From contig DXGC01000007.1 of assembly GCA_019114135.1 (NCBI GenBank), positions 1-61,688 of the forward strand: a stretch of 61,688 nt of DNA, given 5' to 3'. Below, one piece after another: positions 50,838-58,439 of this stretch (the first letter of the stretch is position 1; each line of letters opens with the position of its first letter). Made by a program: the position numbers and the translations under genes. Under the pieces are notes generated by a model. It had not been told where the DNA came from, did not search any database, and saw only the letters and a list, made by a program, of their open reading frames with translations. This stretch comes from Candidatus Corynebacterium avicola (lineage in GTDB: Bacteria; Actinomycetota; Actinomycetes; Mycobacteriales; Mycobacteriaceae).

Positions 50838-52181
50838 TTATTCGGCGAGCGAAAGCTCCCGAACGGGGGTGGCGGGCACTTCCTCGTAGAAGTTGCCGGT
50901 CGATGAGGCCGGACGCACCTTCCATGCGGTGACCAGCAGAAGGACCAGGCAGACCACCCCCGCGATGCCCTGCAGGTTGCTGAGGAACCACTGCTGCTCG
51001 AAGGCCCGGTACAGCGTATCGCCGGCCAGGGCATTGTCCGGCAGCATATTGGCCGCCAGCAGGACGACCACACCGGCGAAGGTGATCCAGTCGGTTCCGC
51101 GACCGGCCACGGCGTCCCGCAGCATTGCAACGAGCAGCACGGCGGCGACGATGATCCCGGTCCAGTGGTGCGTCACGGAGATCGGTGCGGCCACCGCCAC
51201 CGCCAGGATCAGCAGCAGCAGGGTGGTGACAGGGCGTCCGGCACGCAGCAGGCGGGCGGCGGCGAAGGCGGTGATCGCCGCGATGACCAGAAGGCCGGGG
51301 ATCATGATCGTCTGGGCGAGGTCACCGTCCACCCCGGCGCGGGTGATCAGGCCGGTGAGTGCCTGGTTGGCCTCGTACTCCGGCGGCCCGCCGCGGTCAC
51401 CGTTGAAGAACTCGTCGGTCCAGTAGAACAACGACTCCTCCGGACGCATCACCCAGCCGATGGCGACGGTGAGGAAGAACGTCCCGGCGGAACGGGCCAG
51501 GTCACCCCAGCGCCTGGACACCAGGAACGCCAGGGCGAAGGCCGCCGGGGTGATCTTGATGCCCGCAGCCAGACCCACACCGGCACCACGCATCCAACGT
51601 GGGGTGTAGCCGAGCAGGTCGGCAGTGAAGAGGAAGACCAGGAAGACGTTGATCTGGCCGTACATCAGGTGGGTCTGCAGCGGCTCCAGACACAGGGCGA
51701 GCCCCAGCAGGGGGAAAGCGAGCAGCACAGGACGTGGCAGGCGCAGACGGTGGGCCGCCATGGCCAGCACCGCCCACGCCGCCGCCAGCGAGGCGAACGT
51801 CCAGGCCGCCTCCATCACCGGCTCACTCAACCAGGTCAGCGGGACGAACAGGCCGGCGGCGATGGGCGGGTAGATGAAGGCGAAGCCGCTGCGGGAGTCG
51901 AAGTCGTCTCCGTAGAGACCGCCGTTCTCGACGATGGCGCGTCCGGCGTCGCGGAAGACTCCGACGTCCAGCAGGTAGTTGTCGAGGAAGTGGTTGATGA
52001 CCCCGAACAGCTGCCAGAGCAACAGCACCAGACCGAAGATCACGGCGGCCCGGACGCCGAAGCGTTCCGCCGGACGCAGCGGCCTGGTGCCACCCGACTC
52101 GGTGTCACTTGTTGCGCTGGCTGCAGTGTTGTCGGCCGGGTCAGCAGGATCGGTGGAGGCGGCAGAGGTGTCGACAGTCAC
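50838..52181 (-). CDS. GT87-family mannosyltransferase (polyprenol-phosphate-mannose dependent)
   Basis: A 447-residue membrane glycosyltransferase with about ten helices. GT87 marks are DVGVFRDAGRAI (acidic residues of the first loop), YPPIAAGLFVPL, MYGQINVFLVFL and GLAAGIKITPAAF. Corynebacterial members such as PimE and MptC-like enzymes add alpha-1,2-mannose to PIMs or lipoglycans. The exact acceptor is undetermined. Start ATG 52181 follows an acidic, disordered N terminus. It is divergent from the DUF4442 gene. Confidence 0.85.
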   Translation of the reverse strand: MTVDTSAASTDPADPADNTAASATSDTESGGTRPLRPAERFGVRAAVIFGLVLLLWQLFGVINHFLDNYLLDVGVFRDAGRAIVENGGLYGDDFDSRSGFAFIYPPIAAGLFVPLTWLSEPVMEAAWTFASLAAAWAVLAMAAHRLRLPRPVLLAFPLLGLALCLEPLQTHLMYGQINVFLVFLFTADLLGYTPRWMRGAGVGLAAGIKITPAAFALAFLVSRRWGDLARSAGTFFLTVAIGWVMRPEESLFYWTDEFFNGDRGGPPEYEANQALTGLITRAGVDGDLAQTIMIPGLLVIAAITAFAAARLLRAGRPVTTLLLLILAVAVAAPISVTHHWTGIIVAAVLLVAMLRDAVAGRGTDWITFAGVVVLLAANMLPDNALAGDTLYRAFEQQWFLSNLQGIAGVVCLVLLLVTAWKVRPASSTGNFYEEVPATPVRELSLAE

Positions 52182-52331
52182 GACTGAGGGATCTCCCAGG
52201 GCGGCTCGGGGACATGGGTCGGATACAGACGATAGGGGTTGAGACTGGAGAGTACTCGTGTCCTGACTGGCAACCGACTGTCAGCGTCGCAGGACTGGTG
52301 AGGCCCGTCACATCGGACACCCAAGAACATG

Positions 52332-52337
52332 TATCGT
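52332..52337 (+). promoter_or_regulatory. -10 box of the DUF4442 gene
   Basis: TATCGT, 10 bases before ATG 52348; AAGGA lies between them, so a short leader is possible. Confidence 0.4.
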
Positions 52338-52347
52338 CATAAGGACC

Positions 52348-53205
52348 ATGACTGCCAAATCACGCCGCAAGCGTCCCCTTCCCCTCCGACTGTTCCGCAA
52401 CGTCGAGCGCACCGTCGTCAAGCACGCCTTCTCGGGCCCCCGCGCAATGCAGCGTTCGCTGAGCGTGTGGCCTCCCCTGTCCGGCTCCGGCGTGGCGATC
52501 ACGAACATCAGCGACGACTGGTCGCACGGCGAGGTCGTCCTGAAGCTCGGGCCGCTGAACCGGAACATGCACGGCGCGGCCTTCGGCGGAACCCTGTTCG
52601 CCATGACCGACGTGCTCTTCGGCACGCTGGTGATGAAGCGGCTGGGGCGCGACTTCGAGGCATGGACCCGCACCGGCACCTTCCAGTACCTCAACCCGGG
52701 TCGCAGCGGCGCCCGGCTGATGGTCGACGTCGACGACACGATGGTCGCCGACATCCTGGAGCACATCTCCCATGACGGCTACTACAACGTCTCCTTCACC
52801 TCGGTGATCCGCAACCCGGACGGCACGGTCGCCGGCATCGGCCAGCAGGACCTGCACGTGCGTCCGAGGAAGGGACGTGAGGCCGAGCGCTCTGCGGAGG
52901 AGGCGGCGAACGCGATCCCGGGCGTCGGGTCGCTGCCGCGTGGGGTGGAGGACGCCGCCCCGGCCTATGAGCCGAAGGGCATCACCCTGGCCTCGCTGGT
53001 CACCGCGGTGGCCTGGCGCGCGTGGGGTGACCGCGAGGACGTCCGGGACCGCGGCGGTCTACTGAACTCGGTGCTCAGCCACGCCCGACGCATCCCGCTG
53101 CCCGAGGAGCGGGCGCGCTACGTGTGCGCGGAGGTGCTTGAGCGCGGGGACCTGAGCCGTGAGCAGATCCTGGAGCTGCGCATCCCGGAGCACCTGCTGC
53201 CGTAG
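52348..53205 (+). CDS. DUF4442 hotdog-fold (thioesterase-like) protein with C-terminal extension
   Basis: A 285-residue cytosolic protein. Residues about 20-175 form a DUF4442/PaaI-like hotdog domain: GVAITNISDDWSHGEVVLK, NRNMHGAAFGGTLFAMTD (central helix) and SFTSVIRNPDG. The remaining 110 residues form a helical extension unlike standard PaaI proteins. Acyl-CoA hydrolysis is likely by family, substrate unknown. It is convergent with dps (6 bp gap). Confidence 0.8.
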   Translation: MTAKSRRKRPLPLRLFRNVERTVVKHAFSGPRAMQRSLSVWPPLSGSGVAITNISDDWSHGEVVLKLGPLNRNMHGAAFGGTLFAMTDVLFGTLVMKRLGRDFEAWTRTGTFQYLNPGRSGARLMVDVDDTMVADILEHISHDGYYNVSFTSVIRNPDGTVAGIGQQDLHVRPRKGREAERSAEEAANAIPGVGSLPRGVEDAAPAYEPKGITLASLVTAVAWRAWGDREDVRDRGGLLNSVLSHARRIPLPEERARYVCAEVLERGDLSREQILELRIPEHLLP

Positions 53206-53211
53206 CCGGCT

Positions 53212-53715
53212 CTACTGACCGTCAGGCAGGTCGCCGCCGGCGTTCTCCAGGTGGGCCCGGATGAACCACTGGAACTGCTCCATCGCGCCGATCTGGCCGA
53301 TGAACATGTCCTCGCTGACCGGGTCGAGCTTGTCGAGGGCGGCATCAGCCTCACGGGAGTCGATGATCACCTTGTCGTAGACCTCGTTGAGGGCCGTGAG
53401 GTGCTGGATCGTGGTGCCCTTGTTGAGCGGGTACTGGAGCGGGTCACGGCCCGGCGCGTGGGAGTCCGGGGTACCGACCGGCTCGCCGCCGAGAGCGGCG
53501 ATACGCTCCGCGACAGCATCGGCGTTGGCACGGATTGCGTCGACCTCCGGGTCGAGCATCTCGTGGACGCCGATGAAGTTCGGGCCGACGACGTTCCAGT
53601 GCGCGTGCTTGAGGATCAGGTGGAGGTCGTTGTAGGCGGTGAGGCGCTCCTGCAGGATGTCGACGACCTGCTTGGCGTCGCCCTCCGACAGGCCCGGAAC
53701 AGTGAAGTTACTCAT
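53212..53715 (-). CDS. dps: Dps-family DNA-binding ferritin
   Basis: A 167-residue four-helix ferritin-like protein that assembles into a dodecamer, oxidises Fe(II) and protects DNA. The ferroxidase residues are in LKHAHWNVVGPNFIGVHEMLD and EVDAIRANADAVAERI; the C-terminal helix has FIGQIGAMEQFQWFIRAHLEN. ATG 53715 has GGAG 10 bases upstream. The frame extends to 54120 without coding character. The upstream gap contains the palindrome at 53896. Confidence 0.95.
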   Translation of the reverse strand: MSNFTVPGLSEGDAKQVVDILQERLTAYNDLHLILKHAHWNVVGPNFIGVHEMLDPEVDAIRANADAVAERIAALGGEPVGTPDSHAPGRDPLQYPLNKGTTIQHLTALNEVYDKVIIDSREADAALDKLDPVSEDMFIGQIGAMEQFQWFIRAHLENAGGDLPDGQ

Positions 53716-53895
53716 GGTGTGTATCGCTCCTTCGTATGACATGTGGTGTGTTGTCATGTCCACTGTTGTCAACGGATCACAGCCTGGAATATTCCCGTTG
53801 AGTGCGCCCGGCGGCGGCTCCACACGCAGTTGGCGCGGTGAGAGGTGAAGCCTTCGGCCGGTTAGGCGCAGGAGCGTGGCTATCTGGGCAACGGT

Positions 53896-53987
53896 GGCAT
53901 CGCAAATGGTCAGGTGGTCATCGCAAACGACCGATATACAGGTGTTTTCCGGCCATTTACGATGACCAGTCGCCCAGTTACGATGCC
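53896..53987. repeat. 92-bp nested palindrome with four copies of CATCGYAAMKG
   Basis: Two direct copies (GGCATCGCAAATGG, GGTCATCGCAAACG) face two inverted copies (complements of GGTCATCGTAAATGG and GGCATCGTAACTGG). Arms match over about 38 bases. It overlaps the stop codon of the CNNM gene and lies upstream of dps. Confidence 0.75.
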
Positions 53988-55051
53988 GCTCCGGGCGAGG
54001 CGGCGGCGTCGGAGTCCGAGGGCAGCACGAATCCGAGGATCTCGGGCAGGGTGACGACCTTGTGCAGGCCGGGGACGCCCTTGCCCTCCGCGCCGTCACC
54101 ACTGGCACTGTCTCCGGCACCCGCCGTGACGCCGACCAGCTGCTCGCTGTTCTCCCGCATCGACCGGAAGGCCTCGTGGACAGCCATGTCCTCAGGCAGC
54201 GTCAGCAGCGGACGGCTCAGCGACAGGACCTCCTCCGACCGGGAGAGCACCAGCGTGTCCCGGACGTGCACGACGGTGATGTCACTGTTCTCACCGGTAA
54301 GCAGGATGCGCATCTGGCCGGTGGAACGTGCGGCGTCCTGCACCTCGGCGACCGTCGCGGACGCCGGAAGGTGCGGCACCTCTGTGCCAGGCAGCTCGCC
54401 CAGGTGTCGGCTCTGCAGTTCCAGTGCACCGGCGATCGACGACTGGAACTCCGCCTCCAGGGCACCTTCCTCGGCCGAGTGCTCGACGAGGTGACGCAGG
54501 GTGTCGGCGTCGTAGCCGGCAGCTGCGGCACGGTCGACCGGTTCCACACCGGACGCCGAGACCAGGCTGTTGGCGACCCGGTTCATCCACAGCAGGATCG
54601 GGCGCAGCAGCCAGGCCAACGCCCGGGCCGGCAGCGACACCAGTCGTGCCGCCCGCTCCGGGAAGGCGATCGCCCAGGACTTCGGGGCCATCTCACCGAT
54701 GACCAGGTGAAGGAAGGTCACCACCAGCAGTGCCACGATGAAGGACACCGTGTATGCCGCGCTGGCGGGCACTCCGACCGCCTCGAACAGTGGTTTGATC
54801 CAGTAGGTCACCGCCGGCTTGGTCACCGCACCGAGGGCGAAGGTGCAGGCGGTGATTCCGAGCTGTGCGACGGCAAGCATCACCGTCAGTTCGTTCATGC
54901 CACGCAGGGCGGCCCGGGACGACGCCTTCTCCTGGGCGTTCTCCTCCAGGCGGTGACGACGTGCACCCAGCAGGGCGAACTCGATCATCACGAAGAATGC
55001 GCTGGCCACCAGCAGTGCGATGGTCGCCAGGATCACGGTCAGGTCATTCAT
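53978..55051 (-). CDS. CNNM/HlyC-CorC family membrane protein (second, shorter)
   Basis: A 357-residue protein: a DUF21 four-helix membrane domain (IALLVASAFFVMIEFALLGAR, ACTFALGAVTKPAV) and a CBS pair (about 205-335) but no C-terminal CorC domain, so shorter than its partner. GEMAPKSWAIAFPE is family-typical. It overlaps the stop of the previous gene by 8 bp (ATGAATGA), hence coupled translation. Roles in Mg/Co or envelope homeostasis are reported for the family. Confidence 0.88.
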   Translation of the reverse strand: MNDLTVILATIALLVASAFFVMIEFALLGARRHRLEENAQEKASSRAALRGMNELTVMLAVAQLGITACTFALGAVTKPAVTYWIKPLFEAVGVPASAAYTVSFIVALLVVTFLHLVIGEMAPKSWAIAFPERAARLVSLPARALAWLLRPILLWMNRVANSLVSASGVEPVDRAAAAGYDADTLRHLVEHSAEEGALEAEFQSSIAGALELQSRHLGELPGTEVPHLPASATVAEVQDAARSTGQMRILLTGENSDITVVHVRDTLVLSRSEEVLSLSRPLLTLPEDMAVHEAFRSMRENSEQLVGVTAGAGDSASGDGAEGKGVPGLHKVVTLPEILGFVLPSDSDAAASPGAAS

Positions 55052-56423
55052 GCTCGGTCACCTCCAGCCGGACCAGCAGTTCGGTGGGCACGTGGTGGCC
55101 CAGTTCGATGACTTCGGCGACGAGCACCCGGCTGAGCGGATGGTCGTCGACGACGTCACGGGGATCCTCCGGCAGCTCGACCCGGATGGTCTGTCCGACC
55201 TCCGGCAGCGCACCGAGTTCCTCGATGATCAGGCCGGCGATGGTCTCGTACTCACCGGTCGGCAGGCGCACGTCCAGCGCACGGGACACCTCGTCGAGGT
55301 GCTCGTCACCGGCGATGCGCCACTGACGGTCGCCGTCGTCCCCACCGGGTTCGGCGCTGATGTGCTGTTCGTCGACGTCGTGCTCGTCGGTGAGCTCGCC
55401 GACCAGTTCCTCTGCCAGGTCCTCGACGGTCAGCACGCCAGCCACGCCGCCGTACTCGTCGACGACGCAGGCCATTCGGTTGTCGGACGCCACGAGCAGA
55501 CGCTGGGCGTCAGGCAGGGACATGGCCTCGGGCAGCACCACGGGCTCGCGGAGGAGCTCGCTGACGGGCTTCTCCGGGTCGAGGTCGGGGTCGAGGATGT
55601 CGTCCAGGTGCAGGACACCGTAGAGGCGTTCCTCCTGCTCGTGGGTGGTCTCGTCCTCGATCTGCCCGATCACCGGGTAGCGGGTGTGGCTGACGGCCAT
55701 GCGCTCCCGGGCCTCGGCGGCGGTGGTCTCCGGGTCCAGCTCACCAAGCTTCGCCCGCGGCACCATGGCGTGCTCCACCGTGCGCTCCGGGAAGTCCAGG
55801 ATGCGGTCGATGAGCATCGACAGGTCCGGCGGGAGATCGCCGGAGGCCCGCGAGTCGGCGACGATGCGTCCCAGGTCCTTGCGGTCGGCGGTGGAATCGA
55901 CGTCCTCGACGACGGCGACCCCCATCAACCGCAGCAGGGCATTGCTCGACCAGTCGAAGAAGGCGATGAGCCAACCGAAGAGGAAGAGGTAGACCTGCGT
56001 GGACCTGGCCAGGGCACGGGCCATCTTCCCGGGGATCGCGATCGCCAGGTTCTTGGGGTAGAGCTCGGCGAAGATCATCTGCACCACGGTGGCGACGATC
56101 AGGGTTCCCGCGGCGATGGCTCCGGCAGCACCTGCCACACCGATGATCTCGGCGAGCGAACCACCGATCATCGGCTCGGCGAGCTCACCGACCAGCAGGC
56201 CGGTCACCGTGATGCCGAGCTGTGCCCCGGAGAGCATGAAGCTGGTGCGCTTGGTGACGGCCAGGGCCGCCTGTGCCTTGGTGTTCCCCTCGGCGGCCTG
56301 CGCGCGCAGCCGCGAGCGGTCGACCCGCATGTAGGAGAACTCCTGGGCGACGAAGTAGGCGTTCGCCACGATGAGCGCGAGGATGAGCAGGATGCCGAAC
56401 AACAGCATCAGCCACGCGTTCAC
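55044..56423 (-). CDS. CNNM/HlyC-CorC family membrane protein (full length)
   Basis: A 459-residue protein with DUF21 (LMLLFGILLILALIVANAYFVAQEF, SGAQLGITVTGLLVGELAEP), PKNLAIAIP, a CBS pair (VPRAKLGELDPETTAAEARE to VDEYGGVAGVLTVEDLAEELVGE), and a C-terminal CorC/HlyC domain (RLPTGEYETIAGLIIEELG). GTG start with GGGGGG upstream. Forms a two-gene operon with the shorter partner; actinobacterial pairs of this kind are common and may heterodimerise. Confidence 0.9.
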   Translation of the reverse strand: MNAWLMLLFGILLILALIVANAYFVAQEFSYMRVDRSRLRAQAAEGNTKAQAALAVTKRTSFMLSGAQLGITVTGLLVGELAEPMIGGSLAEIIGVAGAAGAIAAGTLIVATVVQMIFAELYPKNLAIAIPGKMARALARSTQVYLFLFGWLIAFFDWSSNALLRLMGVAVVEDVDSTADRKDLGRIVADSRASGDLPPDLSMLIDRILDFPERTVEHAMVPRAKLGELDPETTAAEARERMAVSHTRYPVIGQIEDETTHEQEERLYGVLHLDDILDPDLDPEKPVSELLREPVVLPEAMSLPDAQRLLVASDNRMACVVDEYGGVAGVLTVEDLAEELVGELTDEHDVDEQHISAEPGGDDGDRQWRIAGDEHLDEVSRALDVRLPTGEYETIAGLIIEELGALPEVGQTIRVELPEDPRDVVDDHPLSRVLVAEVIELGHHVPTELLVRLEVTEHE

Positions 56424-56575
56424 CGGTCACCCCCCTGGTCCGGTGATGCTGACTTGTGGTGCGGGCGGACGACGCCGCCCCTCATACTCCGACTAGGCCC
56501 ATCGTCCATGGTGGACGCTCAACTCCTCGAGGTTCGATGATTTTCCGGTGACTTTCTGGTGACTTGCAGGATACA

Positions 56576-56602
56576 GGACATCACGGACATCACGGACATC
56601 AC
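56576..56602. repeat. Three 9-bp tandem units
   Basis: GGACATCAC repeated three times exactly in the intergenic region before the aldo/keto reductase gene. Confidence 0.85.
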
Positions 56603-56666
56603 GCGGATCGCGGGGACCGGGAGGATCACCGAGAACACAGGTAACACAGACGACCTGCCTCCCGCG

Positions 56667-56672
56667 TAGCCT
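56667..56672 (+). promoter_or_regulatory. -10 box of the YghZ-like reductase gene
   Basis: TAGCCT, 8 bases before ATG 56681. Confidence 0.45.
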
Positions 56673-56680
56673 CGGATCCC

Positions 56681-57757
56681 ATGAGCGATCCTGTGTACCC
56701 CGACATCTACCGCGCCGCCGACACCCGCTACACGGGCACCGACGAGCACCCCGCAATGCCCTACCGGCGCAGCGGACGCTCCGGCCTGAAGCTGCCGGCG
56801 ATCACCCTCGGCCTGTGGCACAACTTCGGTTCCGACCGACCGCTGCAGGGCCAGCGGGAGATCCTGCGCCGTGCCTTCGACCGCGGGGTCACCCACTTCG
56901 ACCTGGCGAACAACTACGGACCGGTGCCGGGTGCCGCGGAGGAGAACTTCGGACGGATCCTGGCGTCGGACTTCCGCCCGTACCGCGATGAGCTGCTGAT
57001 CAGTTCGAAGGCGGGCTGGTACATGCAGGACGGCCCCTACGGCTTCGGCGGGTCCCGGAAGTATCTCGTGGCCAGCTGTGACGCCTCGCTGAAGCGGATG
57101 GGCCTGGACTACGTCGACATCTTCTACCACCACCGTCCCGACCCGGAGACCCCGGTCGAGGAGACGGTCACCGCCCTCGACCACCTCGTGCGGTCAGGAC
57201 GCGCCCTCTACGCCGGCATCAGCTCCTACTCCCCCGAGCTCACCCGGCAGGCCCAGACGATCGCGAAGGACCTGGGGACGCCGCTGCTCATCCACCAGCC
57301 GAGCTACTCGATGTTCAACCGCTGGATCGAGGACGAACTGCTGGACACCTGCGCCGAGCAGGGCCTCGGGGTGATCGCCTTCTCCGCGCTGGCGCAGGGG
57401 TTGCTGACCGACCGTTACCTCGACGGGGTGCCGGAGGGTTCCCGACTGGGGACGCACAAGATGAACTCCGGTTTCCTCTCCGACGACACCCTGGCCGCCA
57501 TCCGGGCGCTCAACGACATCGCCGCCGGTCGTGGTCAGACGCTGGCCCAGATGGCGATCGCCTGGGTGCTGCGCCGCCCCGAGGTCACCAGTGCCCTGAT
57601 CGGCGCGTCCTCGGTGGAGCAGCTGGACGATTCACTGGATGCGCTGAAGAACCTCGAGTTCACGGATGCCGAGATCGCGGAGATCGACCGGTACGCGGTC
57701 GACCGCGGCATCAACCAGTGGGCCGGTGCGACGGAATCCACCGGGTCCACTGAGTAG
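56681..57757 (+). CDS. Aldo/keto reductase, YghZ/MgrA-like (L-glyceraldehyde 3-phosphate reductase group)
   Basis: A 358-residue TIM-barrel reductase. FDLANNYGP (Asp/Tyr), ISSKAGWYM (Lys), FYHHRPDPETP (His), and the distinctive early MPYRRSGRSGLKLPAITLGLWHNFG correspond to the YghZ subgroup, which reduces L-glyceraldehyde 3-phosphate and methylglyoxal. NADPH site SALIGASSVEQL near the end. Length fits family (about 346). Leaderless start. Convergent with the DJ-1 gene. Confidence 0.92.
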   Translation: MSDPVYPDIYRAADTRYTGTDEHPAMPYRRSGRSGLKLPAITLGLWHNFGSDRPLQGQREILRRAFDRGVTHFDLANNYGPVPGAAEENFGRILASDFRPYRDELLISSKAGWYMQDGPYGFGGSRKYLVASCDASLKRMGLDYVDIFYHHRPDPETPVEETVTALDHLVRSGRALYAGISSYSPELTRQAQTIAKDLGTPLLIHQPSYSMFNRWIEDELLDTCAEQGLGVIAFSALAQGLLTDRYLDGVPEGSRLGTHKMNSGFLSDDTLAAIRALNDIAAGRGQTLAQMAIAWVLRRPEVTSALIGASSVEQLDDSLDALKNLEFTDAEIAEIDRYAVDRGINQWAGATESTGSTE

Positions 57758-57761
57758 CGTC

Positions 57762-57788
57762 TGCAGGCTCTACAGGCTCTACAGGCCC
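57762..57788. repeat. 9-bp tandem units between convergent genes
   Basis: TGCAGGCTC, TACAGGCTC, TACAGGCCC: three imperfect 9-bp units filling the gap to the DJ-1 stop codon. Confidence 0.8.
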
Positions 57789-58354
57789 TAAGCCTCCACT
57801 GCCGTAGCGAATGCGGCGACGAGCGCAGCATTGAAGGCCGGCAGGTCATCGGGGGTGCGGGAGGAGATCAGTGCGCCGGTGGAGGCGCCGTCTCCGCCGT
57901 CGACGTGGGCTTCCTCGTCCACCCACGACGCCCCGGCGTTCACCAGGTCGGTGCGCAGGGACGGGAATGAGGTGAGGGTCCGTCCGCCGAGCACGTCGGC
58001 GTCGGTGAGGATCCAGGCGCCGTGGCAGATGGCGGCGACCGGCTTTCCACCGGTGGCGATCGCCTTGACCAGCGCTACTGCGTCCTGATCCAGACGGAGC
58101 GCGTCCGCGTTCGAGGTACCGCCGGGCAGGACCAGGGCATCGAAGCTGGCCGCGTCGGCGTCGGCGGTGGAGATGTCGGCAGCGAGCTCGGTGCCCTTCT
58201 TGCCGGTCACCGTCTCACCACCGGGGGTCACCAGCACGGCGGTGCCGCCGGCATCGAGGATGGCGTCACGGGGACTCGTGAGTTCGGAATCCTCGAACCC
58301 ATTGGTGGCGATGATGGCGACGGTCCGGCCGGTGAGGTCTGACGTGTCCGACAT
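57788..58354 (-). CDS. DJ-1/PfpI-family protein
   Basis: A 188-residue cytosolic protein of the class I glutamine amidotransferase-like fold. TNGFEDSEL carries the conserved Glu, and the nucleophile Cys is in AAICHGAWIL (about residue 108); DALVLPGGTSNAD and DEEAHVDGG follow. Family roles include deglycase/protease-like stress protection. ATG 58354 has no strong ribosome site. It is followed at the other side by the ggt gene. Confidence 0.92.
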   Translation of the reverse strand: MSDTSDLTGRTVAIIATNGFEDSELTSPRDAILDAGGTAVLVTPGGETVTGKKGTELAADISTADADAASFDALVLPGGTSNADALRLDQDAVALVKAIATGGKPVAAICHGAWILTDADVLGGRTLTSFPSLRTDLVNAGASWVDEEAHVDGGDGASTGALISSRTPDDLPAFNAALVAAFATAVEA

Positions 58355-58439
58355 TGTGGCGAATAACCTCCTCTTATCAGGGGGAAGACTGTTCATCTTC
58401 CGGTTCCCTTCCGAGGCTACGCTCGACTGTCGGACGCCG

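Noticed and set aside
53716..54120. N-terminal extension of Dps
   Set aside because: Family length and GGAG site favour ATG 53715; the extension crosses the palindromic element.
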